DNA from: Chloroflexota bacterium
GTDB lineage: Bacteria > Chloroflexota > Anaerolineae > J036 > Brachytrichaceae
Assembly (NCBI GenBank): GCA_021788625.1
Contig: JAJYKL010000020.1
Location: 1-50,457 of the forward strand
DNA length: 50,457 bases
Direction: 5' to 3'
Positions 17,033-25,352 of this stretch are shown piece by piece; positions within the stretch are counted from its first letter, which is position 1, and the number at the start of each line of letters is the position of its first letter. Below the pieces are notes generated by a model. The model was given only the letters and a program-made list of their open reading frames with translations, did no database searches and was not told the origin of the DNA. The position numbers and the translations under genes were made by a program.

Positions 17033-17890
17033 TCAGCCATTGGGCTGCCCGGTCTGGCTGAAAAAAGCCACCCCCAAAATACCGGGGCCACCATGCACGA
17101 CGATGGCCGGCGGGACATCCAAAATGGGCACGTCCGGCACGCCTAGATGCGCACGCAACTCGTCGGCCAAAAGGTGGGCGCGTTCTGGTTCTGCTGCGTG
17201 CATTACAGAGGGATATCCGCTGCCATCCCGGGCAATTCGCTCGTACACCAGTTCCGTGACGCGTGTCATCGCACGCTTCTGCGTCCGCTCGCGCTCGAGG
17301 ACGTCGATTTTCCCGTCCTTGAGCGCCAGGATGGGCTTGATTTGCATCACGCTGCCTAGTAACGCCGTGGCACCGCCAATACGGCCACCCCTGGCCAGAT
17401 ATTCGAGCGTAGCCACTACAAAGTAGATGTGGCAGTGCGGGATCATGATATGGATGCGCTCTACGATGCTGCTCGCGTCCATGCCGGCTTTTGCCCACTC
17501 AGCGGCCAGCGTGACGAGCGTAGCCAGTGGGCTGCCAATGAGCCGGGTGTCGATAACGCGAATGTCTGCAGCGGGGAATTCCACTTTGGCGGTTAGGGCG
17601 GAACGCACCGTGCCGCTCAGTTCGGCGCTGGGGTGCATGCACAAGATGGGTTCACCCAACGGAGTCAGTCTCTGAAATGCTTCAATGAAGAGCTCGGGAG
17701 GAGGCGCTGCGGTCTTGGGTAACTCACGTGCCTGTCTTAATCGTTGCATGAAGTGCACGTTGTCAAGGTCGACTCCTTCTAGAAACGATTCACTGCCGAA
17801 GTGAATCACCTGAGGTATCACTGGGATGTCATACGTCCGCGCCACAGCGGCAGGAAGCCCAGCCGTTGTATCGGTAATGATGTGCACCAT
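17033..17890 (-). CDS. DegV-family fatty-acid-binding protein
   Basis: A 285-residue protein with the DegV fold. It begins VHIITDTTAGLP and has IPVIPQVIHFG, an LCMHPSAELSGT segment and GSVMQIKPIL, the usual landmarks of the family. DegV proteins bind a fatty acid in a tunnel; some (FakB) deliver it to the FakA kinase for phospholipid synthesis. No fakA-like gene is in the window. The start follows GGAGG with 4-5 bases spacing. It lies 25 bp downstream of the SrlD-like gene, so it may sit at the end of that operon without sharing its function. Confidence 0.87.
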   Translation of the reverse strand: MVHIITDTTAGLPAAVARTYDIPVIPQVIHFGSESFLEGVDLDNVHFMQRLRQARELPKTAAPPPELFIEAFQRLTPLGEPILCMHPSAELSGTVRSALTAKVEFPAADIRVIDTRLIGSPLATLVTLAAEWAKAGMDASSIVERIHIMIPHCHIYFVVATLEYLARGGRIGGATALLGSVMQIKPILALKDGKIDVLERERTQKRAMTRVTELVYERIARDGSGYPSVMHAAEPERAHLLADELRAHLGVPDVPILDVPPAIVVHGGPGILGVAFFSQTGQPNG

Positions 17891-17915
17891 GGCGCCTCCG
17901 TTGTCGTGATTCGCG

Positions 17916-18716
17916 TTACCTCATCTCTTGCCCACCCGTAACATTTATAGCCTGACCCGTCATGTAGCTGGATTGATCTGACGCCAGGAACACCACGACG
18001 TTGCACACATCATCGAAGGTGCAACCTCGCTTCATGGGCACCTGATCAATGTATAGCTGTCGAACCTGCTCTTCGGTAATGCCCCGATTTCGGGCATATT
18101 GCTTGAACAGCGAGTTGGGCCCCTGTGTCCATAACGGTGAATCCAGCAAGTTGCCTGGACAGACGGCATTCACTCGCACACCCAGATCAGCGAGCTCCAG
18201 TGCGATGCTTTGCGTCAGCCCGATACCACCAAACTTGGATGCCGCGTAGGCCGAGTTCTTGTAGCTGCCTTTCTTGCCCGACTTGGAGTTAATCTCGATG
18301 ATCACTCCTTTTTTTTGCGCTTTCATCACGCGCGCAGCATGTTTGGCAGTGAGAAAGTAGCCAAATAAGTTCACGTTCATCACCGCACGCCACTTTTCGG
18401 CCGCAAATTCGGTGATCGCCTCCGAGATGAGGATCCCCGCGTTGGCCACCAGGATATCCAACCGACCGAAAGTGTCTACGGCACGCTTCATGAGTGCTTC
18501 CACCTGAAGCTCATCCGTAACGTCCACTTTAACGGCGATGGCCTGCTGTCCGGTTTCAGAGCGAACCCTGGCTGCCGTGTCGGTGGCTGTCTGCTCATTC
18601 AGATCTGCGACGATGACATGAGCACCTTCTCGCGCCAGGCGTAAACAAATAGCCTGTCCCAGACCTTGCCCACCACCCGTGACGACTGCTATACGATCCT
18701 GCAATAGTTTATCCAT
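17916..18716 (-). CDS. SDR dehydrogenase, sorbitol-6-phosphate 2-dehydrogenase-like
   Basis: A 266-residue short-chain dehydrogenase. It has the NAD site TGGGQGLGQ, the NAG motif in LVANAGIL, the catalytic Ser region INSKSGKKGS and YxxxK as YAASK. The segments INSKSGK, KFGGIGLTQSIAL, KRGC and TGQAINVTGGQ resemble E. coli SrlD closely, suggesting oxidation of D-glucitol-6-phosphate to D-fructose-6-phosphate or a related polyol (phosphate) reaction. A SorE-like reductase lies upstream on the same strand, which supports this reading: the pair would make the sorbose-1-phosphate to fructose-6-phosphate route. Confidence 0.85.
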   Translation of the reverse strand: MDKLLQDRIAVVTGGGQGLGQAICLRLAREGAHVIVADLNEQTATDTAARVRSETGQQAIAVKVDVTDELQVEALMKRAVDTFGRLDILVANAGILISEAITEFAAEKWRAVMNVNLFGYFLTAKHAARVMKAQKKGVIIEINSKSGKKGSYKNSAYAASKFGGIGLTQSIALELADLGVRVNAVCPGNLLDSPLWTQGPNSLFKQYARNRGITEEQVRQLYIDQVPMKRGCTFDDVCNVVVFLASDQSSYMTGQAINVTGGQEMR

Positions 18717-18760
18717 GATTCAAAGTCGGATTTGAGGCCGGGGAATCGATATTGAAAATA

Positions 18761-18797
18761 GTGAGCCATGCCAAACCGCTGTCTGGTTATGGCTCAC
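18761..18797. terminator. Intercistronic hairpin between the SorE-like and SrlD-like genes
   Basis: GTGAGCCAT (18761-18769) and ATGGCTCAC (18789-18797) are perfect 9-bp arms, with an inner AACC/GGTT pair. On the minus strand it is followed only by TATTTTC, so it is a weak terminator or an mRNA-stabilising hairpin within the operon. Confidence 0.45.
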
Positions 18798-18826
18798 CCA
18801 CCAATCTCGATTCTCTTATCTTGTTG

Positions 18827-20548
18827 TTAAGGTAGCATCAGGCGAAGGAATTCCTCTTCGGCCTCCACTGTCCACTCACGTCCGTCCTTTAGCTTGGCAT
18901 ACACGGTGGGCAGCTTGTCCTTCAGGTCAGGAAGGGCTGTGATCGGCATGTATTTGATATTCGGGAAAATTACAACCTTTCCTGGATACGTGGCATCTCG
19001 CAACGACTTCAACCCTTCCTTGGCAGCTTCCAGCGAGCCAATGGCAGCCACGGAGCGGTTTGGTGATAGCCGGCCGGATTCGGTATCGTCGAGCATCATC
19101 TTCATGTCGTCCACTGTGGATGCGGAGTGTCCGATGACGCGTGTGCGCTTGGTAAAGATATCGTTCAGGTCCAGGAACGCCATGGTGCCGCGGTTGACGC
19201 CAGCGAACACATTCATTACACCATCGGCCGCCAGGTATGTAGAAGAGTCGGTGATGACAGCCGGAATGGGAGCCAGAACGATGATGTCGTCGAACCCTCC
19301 GCACGATTTGACACCGGCCATGTACTGCTCGTACTCCTCCTTCTTCGTCGGGTTCAGACACACCAGGCTAATCAAGTGATCCTTGGCGTCCTGCTCGAAG
19401 CTGGATCGGACATCCTCCAGGCGCACGTCGCTAACATCCGTGGCTACGATGATGGCGGGGGCGCCCGGTAACGTAATGGCGCGCTGCAGATGCATGCGGC
19501 CGATCGGTCCTCCTGCGCCAACAAGCCATAGCGTTCCGCCTGGTTTGAGTGTCGCACGAACGGGCGTATCGCTATACGCTCGCGCTACATTGGTTGACCG
19601 AGTGCCCACATACACCCAACCGTTGTAGTGAACCCGACCGATGTCAATGCTCACCTTACGACTAAACGGCTTATCAGACACAATGGCAAACACCCCATGC
19701 ATCGCCAGCTTTGGACTGATTTTCTCAACCAGGTCCGCATCAGAACCAAGCATGACGATATCGTCAGCCAAGGTGAATGGAGTCGCGGCCGGATCAGCGA
19801 CTTCGGTTATCTCGACGCCAAGTTGCTGCGCCCGTTCTTTAAGCCACGATGCGAAGCGGTTCGGCACGTTGGTGAGCGCCAGCTTCGCTGGGTGTGACTG
19901 CTCGTCAAATCCTTCGGTGATGGTATACGAGGCATTGACGTCTGTGTTGGGTACACCGATTATCCAGGTGGTCCCGCCTGCTTTCAGCGCAGTGCGATAT
20001 TTAAGCTCATAAGCAGCGATGACACATGCCCAGGGTTCGATCAATGCACTTTCTACGTAACCCGTATCCTCTTGTATTGGGATCAGATAACTGCCGGCAT
20101 CGCCATTTAGCACACGCGATCCAATTACCGCATAGTTTGAAAGGCCGCCCTGGATCATGTATCCGTAAGCGTAATTTACTCCATCATCGTAGATATCGGC
20201 CTGCACGATGAAACGCTGCCCCACCTTATACTGGTTCTTCAGGTTCTCGCCAACACCGACAATCGTCAACACCACCTCGTGACCCATGATGACTGGATCC
20301 CGCTTCATATCTTTGGAGATACGGGGATGTTTCTCACCGAGGGTTATGATCTTGATATCCGAAAAACACAATCCACACGCGTCATGTCGGACCAGTAACT
20401 CATCAGGACCATATTTCGGCAGAGATACCTCGATTAGCTTCTCGTTCACGCCCAGGTTTTCGAAACCGGCACCATAAAGTGGCCAGAGACGCACTTTATC
20501 TGGTGCAGGTTCCTCTGCAAGCCGGTATTCGTTATATTTATCGCCCAT
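18827..20548 (-). CDS. SorE-like zinc-dependent medium-chain dehydrogenase with duplicated nucleotide-binding domain
   Basis: A 573-residue protein, about 150 longer than usual. The N-terminal catalytic domain has the zinc-ligand regions DACGLCFSDIK, MGHEV and SALIEPWACV; the four-Cys structural zinc lobe is absent. Two Rossmann-like segments follow. The first (about 190-330, starting TTWIIGVPNTDV) lacks a glycine-rich loop. The second (from about 335, TLWLVGAGGPIGRMHLQRA, then FDDIIVLAPIPAV) is intact. The second half resembles L-sorbose-1-phosphate reductase. The start follows GAGAGGTG. It is probably co-transcribed with the PHP gene upstream (32 bp) and the SrlD-like gene downstream. Confidence 0.82.
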   Translation of the reverse strand: MGDKYNEYRLAEEPAPDKVRLWPLYGAGFENLGVNEKLIEVSLPKYGPDELLVRHDACGLCFSDIKIITLGEKHPRISKDMKRDPVIMGHEVVLTIVGVGENLKNQYKVGQRFIVQADIYDDGVNYAYGYMIQGGLSNYAVIGSRVLNGDAGSYLIPIQEDTGYVESALIEPWACVIAAYELKYRTALKAGGTTWIIGVPNTDVNASYTITEGFDEQSHPAKLALTNVPNRFASWLKERAQQLGVEITEVADPAATPFTLADDIVMLGSDADLVEKISPKLAMHGVFAIVSDKPFSRKVSIDIGRVHYNGWVYVGTRSTNVARAYSDTPVRATLKPGGTLWLVGAGGPIGRMHLQRAITLPGAPAIIVATDVSDVRLEDVRSSFEQDAKDHLISLVCLNPTKKEEYEQYMAGVKSCGGFDDIIVLAPIPAVITDSSTYLAADGVMNVFAGVNRGTMAFLDLNDIFTKRTRVIGHSASTVDDMKMMLDDTESGRLSPNRSVAAIGSLEAAKEGLKSLRDATYPGKVVIFPNIKYMPITALPDLKDKLPTVYAKLKDGREWTVEAEEEFLRLMLP

Positions 20549-20580
20549 TTTTTAACACCTCTCCCTGAAGATAACCATTA

Positions 20581-21972
20581 TCAGCCTATCTTATCCAGCA
20601 GTTCAGCCGGTACCAGATCGGCAGAGAGCGCCCGCAACATAGCAATCCCCCGCTCACCAGGTATGATACGCCGGCCAGCTTGAGTATAGAAGGCATTTTT
20701 GGCGGCTCGCGTGGGCAGATGCGCCTTGCTCCACTCACTCTGGTAACCCAGACCTAGTATACGCTGTAAAACGGTGTGCCCGTAGATGAAAAAACCACCA
20801 TCTAAAAATGCCTGTCGTACGGGTGCCAGTTCAGGCGCATCGAAATCGTCAACCAACTTCTGACCATAGGCATTCATTTCAGTGCCAATGTTTAGCGGCA
20901 GGTCGAGAGCTTGGGCGAGTTTTACCACATCATATAAATGATTCACCTTGATGCGTTTTTGCTCGGGGTTGTCGATGTTCCAGTTGCGGTCGGGAATTAT
21001 GTTGAGCGCAACCACTCCCTTGTTGATCAACAGGCTCAGTAATTCCTCCTCTACCTGTTCGCCGCTGGAAGTGCCATCCAGCCATGTGGCGCACGGTAAG
21101 GCCTGGCAGGCGAGGATGAACTCATGGAACTCGTCCACTAAGGGAAAGCTGCTGGGTCCTGGTTGTACATAGCCGACCCCGCCGCGTTTCATAAGCTTGG
21201 CGCGGATGAGGTTGTGCAGTTTAGGTGCATCGTTTAGGAGTGCCACGATTTGCTCGGGTCTGGTATCCAGCTTCGCTGCCCAGAATGCGGTCAGGTCCTG
21301 ATCATGGTGAACGCAATACTCCTGCGCTGCGCGCGTATAGGCTACCAGGATGTGCCGCTCGGTGGCATTACCCGAAGGTGTCAACGGCAGCACATCACGT
21401 TCATAATCGATTGACACAGGTTGCAGGTGTCTGTTCACACGCTCGATCAGGTCACGGTTTCGCTGCGAGGCACGCTGGCGCATCTCGGCGAGGATGATGG
21501 CTGCCTTGCCCGTTGCAATACTCGAGGTGAAGCCAATCCCCATGTGGTAAGCGACGCCCGGTTCGCCGGGTGAATTAATCTCTCGCGTAGCGAACTCCGG
21601 TATAAAAACACGTGTTTCAATAGCGCAACTGCCCCGTACGGCTGCCATCTCGCTGGCGTCCAGAAATTCATCCACGGCATCCAATACGTCGAAGTCAACG
21701 CTGCCGATGGCCTCGAACCCCTGTTGCCTGGCCAACCACACCAGTGAGGTGGGTGAGTGCCCGTAGGCACTAAACGAAAAGAAAGTATGCGCATGCATAT
21801 TGACAGCAGGGGTGACTGCTTGAGGGCTGCTACGGTCTGGATTAGGATACTCCAGCAATTGCATCAGCGCAGTACGACGCACTTGAGGGTGAAAGTCATT
21901 TAGTTGTGCTGTAAGTTGTGATACAGCAATCTGTGTGCTAATTGTTAACCTCACAAAAAGAGCGGGACGCAC
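20581..21972 (-). CDS. PHP-domain metal-dependent phosphoesterase-like protein
   Basis: A 463-residue protein. After an N-terminal helical segment comes VNMHAHTFFSF, the first metal-binding His-x-His motif of PHP domains, then AIGSVDFDVLDAVDEF and later ATREINSPGEPG and NIGTEMNAYGQK. PHP proteins are metal-dependent phosphatases or nucleases; the long central region is peculiar to this branch, whose substrate I cannot name. The GTG at 21972 is the longest start; a GTG at 21954 is possible, and neither has a good ribosome-binding site. It heads the operon with the SorE-like and SrlD-like dehydrogenases, suggesting a role in sugar-phosphate metabolism. Confidence 0.72.
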   Translation of the reverse strand: MRPALFVRLTISTQIAVSQLTAQLNDFHPQVRRTALMQLLEYPNPDRSSPQAVTPAVNMHAHTFFSFSAYGHSPTSLVWLARQQGFEAIGSVDFDVLDAVDEFLDASEMAAVRGSCAIETRVFIPEFATREINSPGEPGVAYHMGIGFTSSIATGKAAIILAEMRQRASQRNRDLIERVNRHLQPVSIDYERDVLPLTPSGNATERHILVAYTRAAQEYCVHHDQDLTAFWAAKLDTRPEQIVALLNDAPKLHNLIRAKLMKRGGVGYVQPGPSSFPLVDEFHEFILACQALPCATWLDGTSSGEQVEEELLSLLINKGVVALNIIPDRNWNIDNPEQKRIKVNHLYDVVKLAQALDLPLNIGTEMNAYGQKLVDDFDAPELAPVRQAFLDGGFFIYGHTVLQRILGLGYQSEWSKAHLPTRAAKNAFYTQAGRRIIPGERGIAMLRALSADLVPAELLDKIG

Positions 21973-22005
21973 CGGATATAACGATTACTGCCGGAACCGG
22001 TCCAT

Positions 22006-22021
22006 TGTAAACTGATTTACA
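22006..22021. promoter_or_regulatory. Inverted repeat, candidate LacI/GntR-type operator
   Basis: TGTAAACTGATTTACA is a perfect 6-bp inverted repeat with a 4-nt centre. It lies in the 175-bp gap between divergent sugar operons. It resembles operators bound by LacI-family repressors in size and outer bases. No regulator gene of that family is in the window. Confidence 0.35.
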
Positions 22022-22147
22022 GTAGTATCAAAACACCTACGTTGGCACCATCCGTTATCATACATGGAAGAGGACTCGCTCAAGGGGTGGATGGTATCGC
22101 GTTGGTTCATCACGAACAGATGCGGTATGTATATATGAGGTGAGGAA

Positions 22148-23011
22148 ATGATTCAGTTTAAGGTTGGTGTGATGAGTGATTCGTTTCGTCTCGCTCCTCG
22201 CGATGGAATCCGCAAGGCAAAAGAGGTTGGGGCGGATGGTGTCCAGGTCTATGCTGTCCATGGTGAGGTAAGTCCTGATCTGATGGATAAACCCACCCGC
22301 AGCAATTTCCGTCACTTCTGTGATGAGCTGGGTCTGGAGCTCTCTGCACTCAATGGTGATATGGGTGGGCATGGTTTTCAACGTGTAGGTGACAACCCGG
22401 CAAAGATTGAGGACTCGAAACGTATCGTGGACCTGGCCGCGGACCTGGGCACGCATGTGGTTACTACCCACATCGGTGTGGTGCCGGAAGATAGCCAATC
22501 GCCTAACTACCAGATCTTACTGGCAGCCTGCCGCGAACTGGCACACTATGCGGCTCGCCTGGGTGTCGTCTTTGCCATTGAGACTGGTCCGGAAAAAGCC
22601 ACCACACTGCGTACATTTCTGGACGATGTGGGTAGTCTCGGTATAGGGGTGAACCTGGATCCTGCGAACCTCGTAATGGTAACGGGCGATGACCCGGTAC
22701 AGGCCGTACACACCTTACGTCGCTATATTGTGCACACGCACGCCAAAGACGGCGTCAAACTCCAAGCCTGTGACCCCGTGCAGGTGTACGGTGCATTTGC
22801 ACAGGGAGGTATAGGCGCCCTCGACTTTGGCAAACTGTTTCAGGAGGTACCGCTGGGTCAGGGTAGTGTGAACTGGGACAGGTATCTCAAAGCATTGAGC
22901 GATATCGGCTATAAAGGCTACCTGACCATAGAACGCGAAGTGGGCGACAACCCCGAACAAGACATCCGTACGGCTGTGACATTCTTGCGTGAAAAGATGG
23001 CTGGGTTATAA
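22148..23011 (+). CDS. Sugar phosphate isomerase/epimerase (xylose-isomerase-like TIM barrel)
   Basis: A 287-residue TIM-barrel protein. It starts IQFKVGVMSDSFRL; barrel strands end in metal-ligand-bearing segments such as FAIETGPEK, GVNLDPANLVM, VHTHAKDG and YLTIEREVG. The order Glu, Asp, His, Glu matches the AP-endonuclease-2/xylose-isomerase-like fold that includes ketose epimerases and inosose isomerases. The start follows GAGG at good spacing. It lies 17 bp from the next annotated ATG and shares an operon with the AraA-like isomerase, so the two probably act on the same sugar. Confidence 0.87.
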   Translation: MIQFKVGVMSDSFRLAPRDGIRKAKEVGADGVQVYAVHGEVSPDLMDKPTRSNFRHFCDELGLELSALNGDMGGHGFQRVGDNPAKIEDSKRIVDLAADLGTHVVTTHIGVVPEDSQSPNYQILLAACRELAHYAARLGVVFAIETGPEKATTLRTFLDDVGSLGIGVNLDPANLVMVTGDDPVQAVHTLRRYIVHTHAKDGVKLQACDPVQVYGAFAQGGIGALDFGKLFQEVPLGQGSVNWDRYLKALSDIGYKGYLTIEREVGDNPEQDIRTAVTFLREKMAGL

Positions 23012-23040
23012 AGCGGGCCCTATAACGCATGGGAGGAAAT

Positions 23041-24522
23041 GTGACCGGCGAACTAAACCTGGTGTCTACGCCAAATGGCGTTTTGCCTCACATCGCAGCT
23101 CCACATGCCAGGATTGGTGTCTTTGGAATTGGCCTGGCTGCATACTGGACTCAGTTCGAAGGATTGAAGGAGCGGCTGGAACGCTATCAGCGTGACGTGG
23201 AACAGGAGCTGCTTAAGCTCGGTGGTGAGGTGGTCTCGGCCGGACTGGTGGACTCCGCTCCCGCCGCAGAGGCAGCCGGCGATCTGTTTATTCGCTCGAA
23301 CATAGACCTGATAGTTTGCTATGTGGCAACTTACGCAGCGTCCTCTCAGGTTCTGCCAGCAGTCCAGCTGGTTAAGCGCCCTGTGCTGGTACTGAACTTG
23401 CAGCCAACACCGCAACTTGACTATGAGACCGTCACCACCGGCGAGTGGCTGGCCAACTGCTCTGCCTGCTGTGTCCCGGAAATCGCCTGTGCCTTCGCTC
23501 GCAGCCGTATCCAGTTTAATGTCGTATCGGGTATGCTGTATAACGACTCGCATGCGTGGGGCACAATCGCTCAATGGGTACAGGCAGCCTCGGTCATGCG
23601 CGCTCTCAATCACGCTCGTATCGGCTTCCTCGGGCACACCTATCCCGGCATGTTGGACATGAATACCGATCCGACCATGATCTCTGCCCAACTTGGTGCA
23701 CATGTCGAGATACTGGAAATGGATGATCTGGATGTTCGGGTGAATGCGGCGAGCGCGGATGAGATCAAGGCAAAGAAAGCCGAAATATCCAGTGTGTTCG
23801 ATATTGCAGAGTCCGGCCGTGACAGAATATCAATGCCTGTTACACCTGAGGCAATGGAATGGACGGCACGCGTGTCGTGCGGCCTGGACCGCTTGGTAAG
23901 TGAACTCGACTTGCAGGGTTTGACTTACTACTATCGCGGTCTGAACGGAAATGCCAATGAGCAGCTGGGAGCAGCCGTGATTGTGGGCAACTCACTGCTC
24001 ACCGCGCGTGGCATCCCGTGCAGTGGAGAGGGTGACTTAAAAACGTGCATTTCCATGTTCATCATGGACCGCCTGGGGGCCGGTGGATCCTACACAGAGT
24101 TTTATGCCATGGACTTCGTAGAGAACTTCATCCTCATGGGCCACGACGGTCCGGGGCACTTGGCAATCAGTGACCACCGCCCTGTGCTGCGTGGCCTGGG
24201 GTTGTACCATGGCAAGCGAGGCTATGGCATCTCGGTTGAATTCCAGGTAAAAACAGGGCCGATCACTATACTGGGCACTACGCAAACAGAAGATGGACGG
24301 ATAAAACTGGTGATGGCCGAGGGCGAGTCTCTTATAGGGCCAACAATGAAGATTGGAAACACCAATTCACGCCTGAAATTCAACCTGAACCCTGCTGAGT
24401 TCATGGATACCTGGTGCGCCGAAGGGCCTACCCACCATGTCGCTCTCGGCATCGGCCACCAGTCCACACGCATCGATAAACTGGCCAGGCTCATGGGCCT
24501 CGAGTGCGTGCACATTAGGTAA
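23041..24522 (+). CDS. L-arabinose/L-fucose isomerase-family protein
   Basis: About 493 residues. The N-terminal domain (IGVFGIGLAAYWTQFEGL) and the C-terminal catalytic part (GEGDLKTC, DFVENFILMGHDGPGH and THHVALGIGH) match the AraA/FucI isomerase superfamily, with two acidic residues and two His as metal-site candidates. The start is taken as the GTG at 23041 because GGGAGG lies four bases before it; the ATG at 23029 would place that site inside the gene. Family members interconvert aldoses and ketoses with Mn2+. Many divergent members are uncharacterised, so substrate is open. Confidence 0.85.
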   Translation: MTGELNLVSTPNGVLPHIAAPHARIGVFGIGLAAYWTQFEGLKERLERYQRDVEQELLKLGGEVVSAGLVDSAPAAEAAGDLFIRSNIDLIVCYVATYAASSQVLPAVQLVKRPVLVLNLQPTPQLDYETVTTGEWLANCSACCVPEIACAFARSRIQFNVVSGMLYNDSHAWGTIAQWVQAASVMRALNHARIGFLGHTYPGMLDMNTDPTMISAQLGAHVEILEMDDLDVRVNAASADEIKAKKAEISSVFDIAESGRDRISMPVTPEAMEWTARVSCGLDRLVSELDLQGLTYYYRGLNGNANEQLGAAVIVGNSLLTARGIPCSGEGDLKTCISMFIMDRLGAGGSYTEFYAMDFVENFILMGHDGPGHLAISDHRPVLRGLGLYHGKRGYGISVEFQVKTGPITILGTTQTEDGRIKLVMAEGESLIGPTMKIGNTNSRLKFNLNPAEFMDTWCAEGPTHHVALGIGHQSTRIDKLARLMGLECVHIR

Positions 24523-24584
24523 CCGGTTCCTTTCAGGGTGTTCCAGCCCTTTCCAAGTATGGTTTACATATCAAAGAGAGTATT

Positions 24585-25349
24585 ATGACAGAAGCGCAAC
24601 AGCCACCCTTCACCTGGCCGCAGGGAAAGCGAGCAGCCATTAGCTTAAGCTTTGACGACGCGCGGCCTTCTCAGGTAGATGTGTGCATACCGATCCTGGA
24701 TCGCTACGGTGTGAAGGCGACCTTCTATCTTTCACCGCCTAATATTGGACAGCGCCAGGAATCCTGGCGTGCCGCAGGTGTGCATGGCCACGAGATGGGC
24801 AACCACACTATGACTCACCCATGCACTGGCAATTTCCCGTGGTCATTGGGTAATTCACTGGAGCACATGACACTCGCTGACATGGAGGCTGAAATTCAGA
24901 AAGCGAACGACTTTATACTGGATGCAGTCGGTGTGCAACCACATTCATTCGCCTATCCATGCGGGCAGAAGTACGTCGGACGGGGCGAAACCGTCTCGAG
25001 TTATGTTCCCTTAATCGCGCGTCACTTTGTTGCCGGACGGGGCTTCCGCGACGAGACAGTGAACAATCCATCGTTCTGCGACCTGGCGCAGGCAGTGGGC
25101 GTGGATAGCGACGATCAAGATTTCACGATATTGAAAGGCTGGGTGGATCGTGCTGTGCAGGAAGGTGGGTGGTTGATCTTTGCCTCGCACGATGTCGGCG
25201 TTTACCCGCATCAGGCAATGCTCGCCGTAACCTTGGATGCGCTTTGCAAATACTGTATCAACCCTGACTTGGGCATCTGGGTAGACACAGTGGCAAGTGT
25301 GGGTGGTTATATTCAACAGCACCGTACCAGGGAAGGATTGGAGGGGTAA
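24585..25349 (+). CDS. Polysaccharide deacetylase (NodB/CE4-like)
   Basis: A 254-residue protein of the NodB-homology fold. Motif 1 appears as SLSFDDARPS with the metal-binding Asp pair, motif 2 as HEMGNHTMTHP, and a later motif as FAYPCGQ. KATFYLSP is the usual following strand. The enzymes remove N- or O-acetyl groups from glycans with a divalent metal. No signal peptide is present, so it would act in the cytosol or on small substrates. Its stop lies 3 bp from the aldo/keto reductase start. Confidence 0.85.
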   Translation: MTEAQQPPFTWPQGKRAAISLSFDDARPSQVDVCIPILDRYGVKATFYLSPPNIGQRQESWRAAGVHGHEMGNHTMTHPCTGNFPWSLGNSLEHMTLADMEAEIQKANDFILDAVGVQPHSFAYPCGQKYVGRGETVSSYVPLIARHFVAGRGFRDETVNNPSFCDLAQAVGVDSDDQDFTILKGWVDRAVQEGGWLIFASHDVGVYPHQAMLAVTLDALCKYCINPDLGIWVDTVASVGGYIQQHRTREGLEG

Positions 25350-25352
25350 TGT

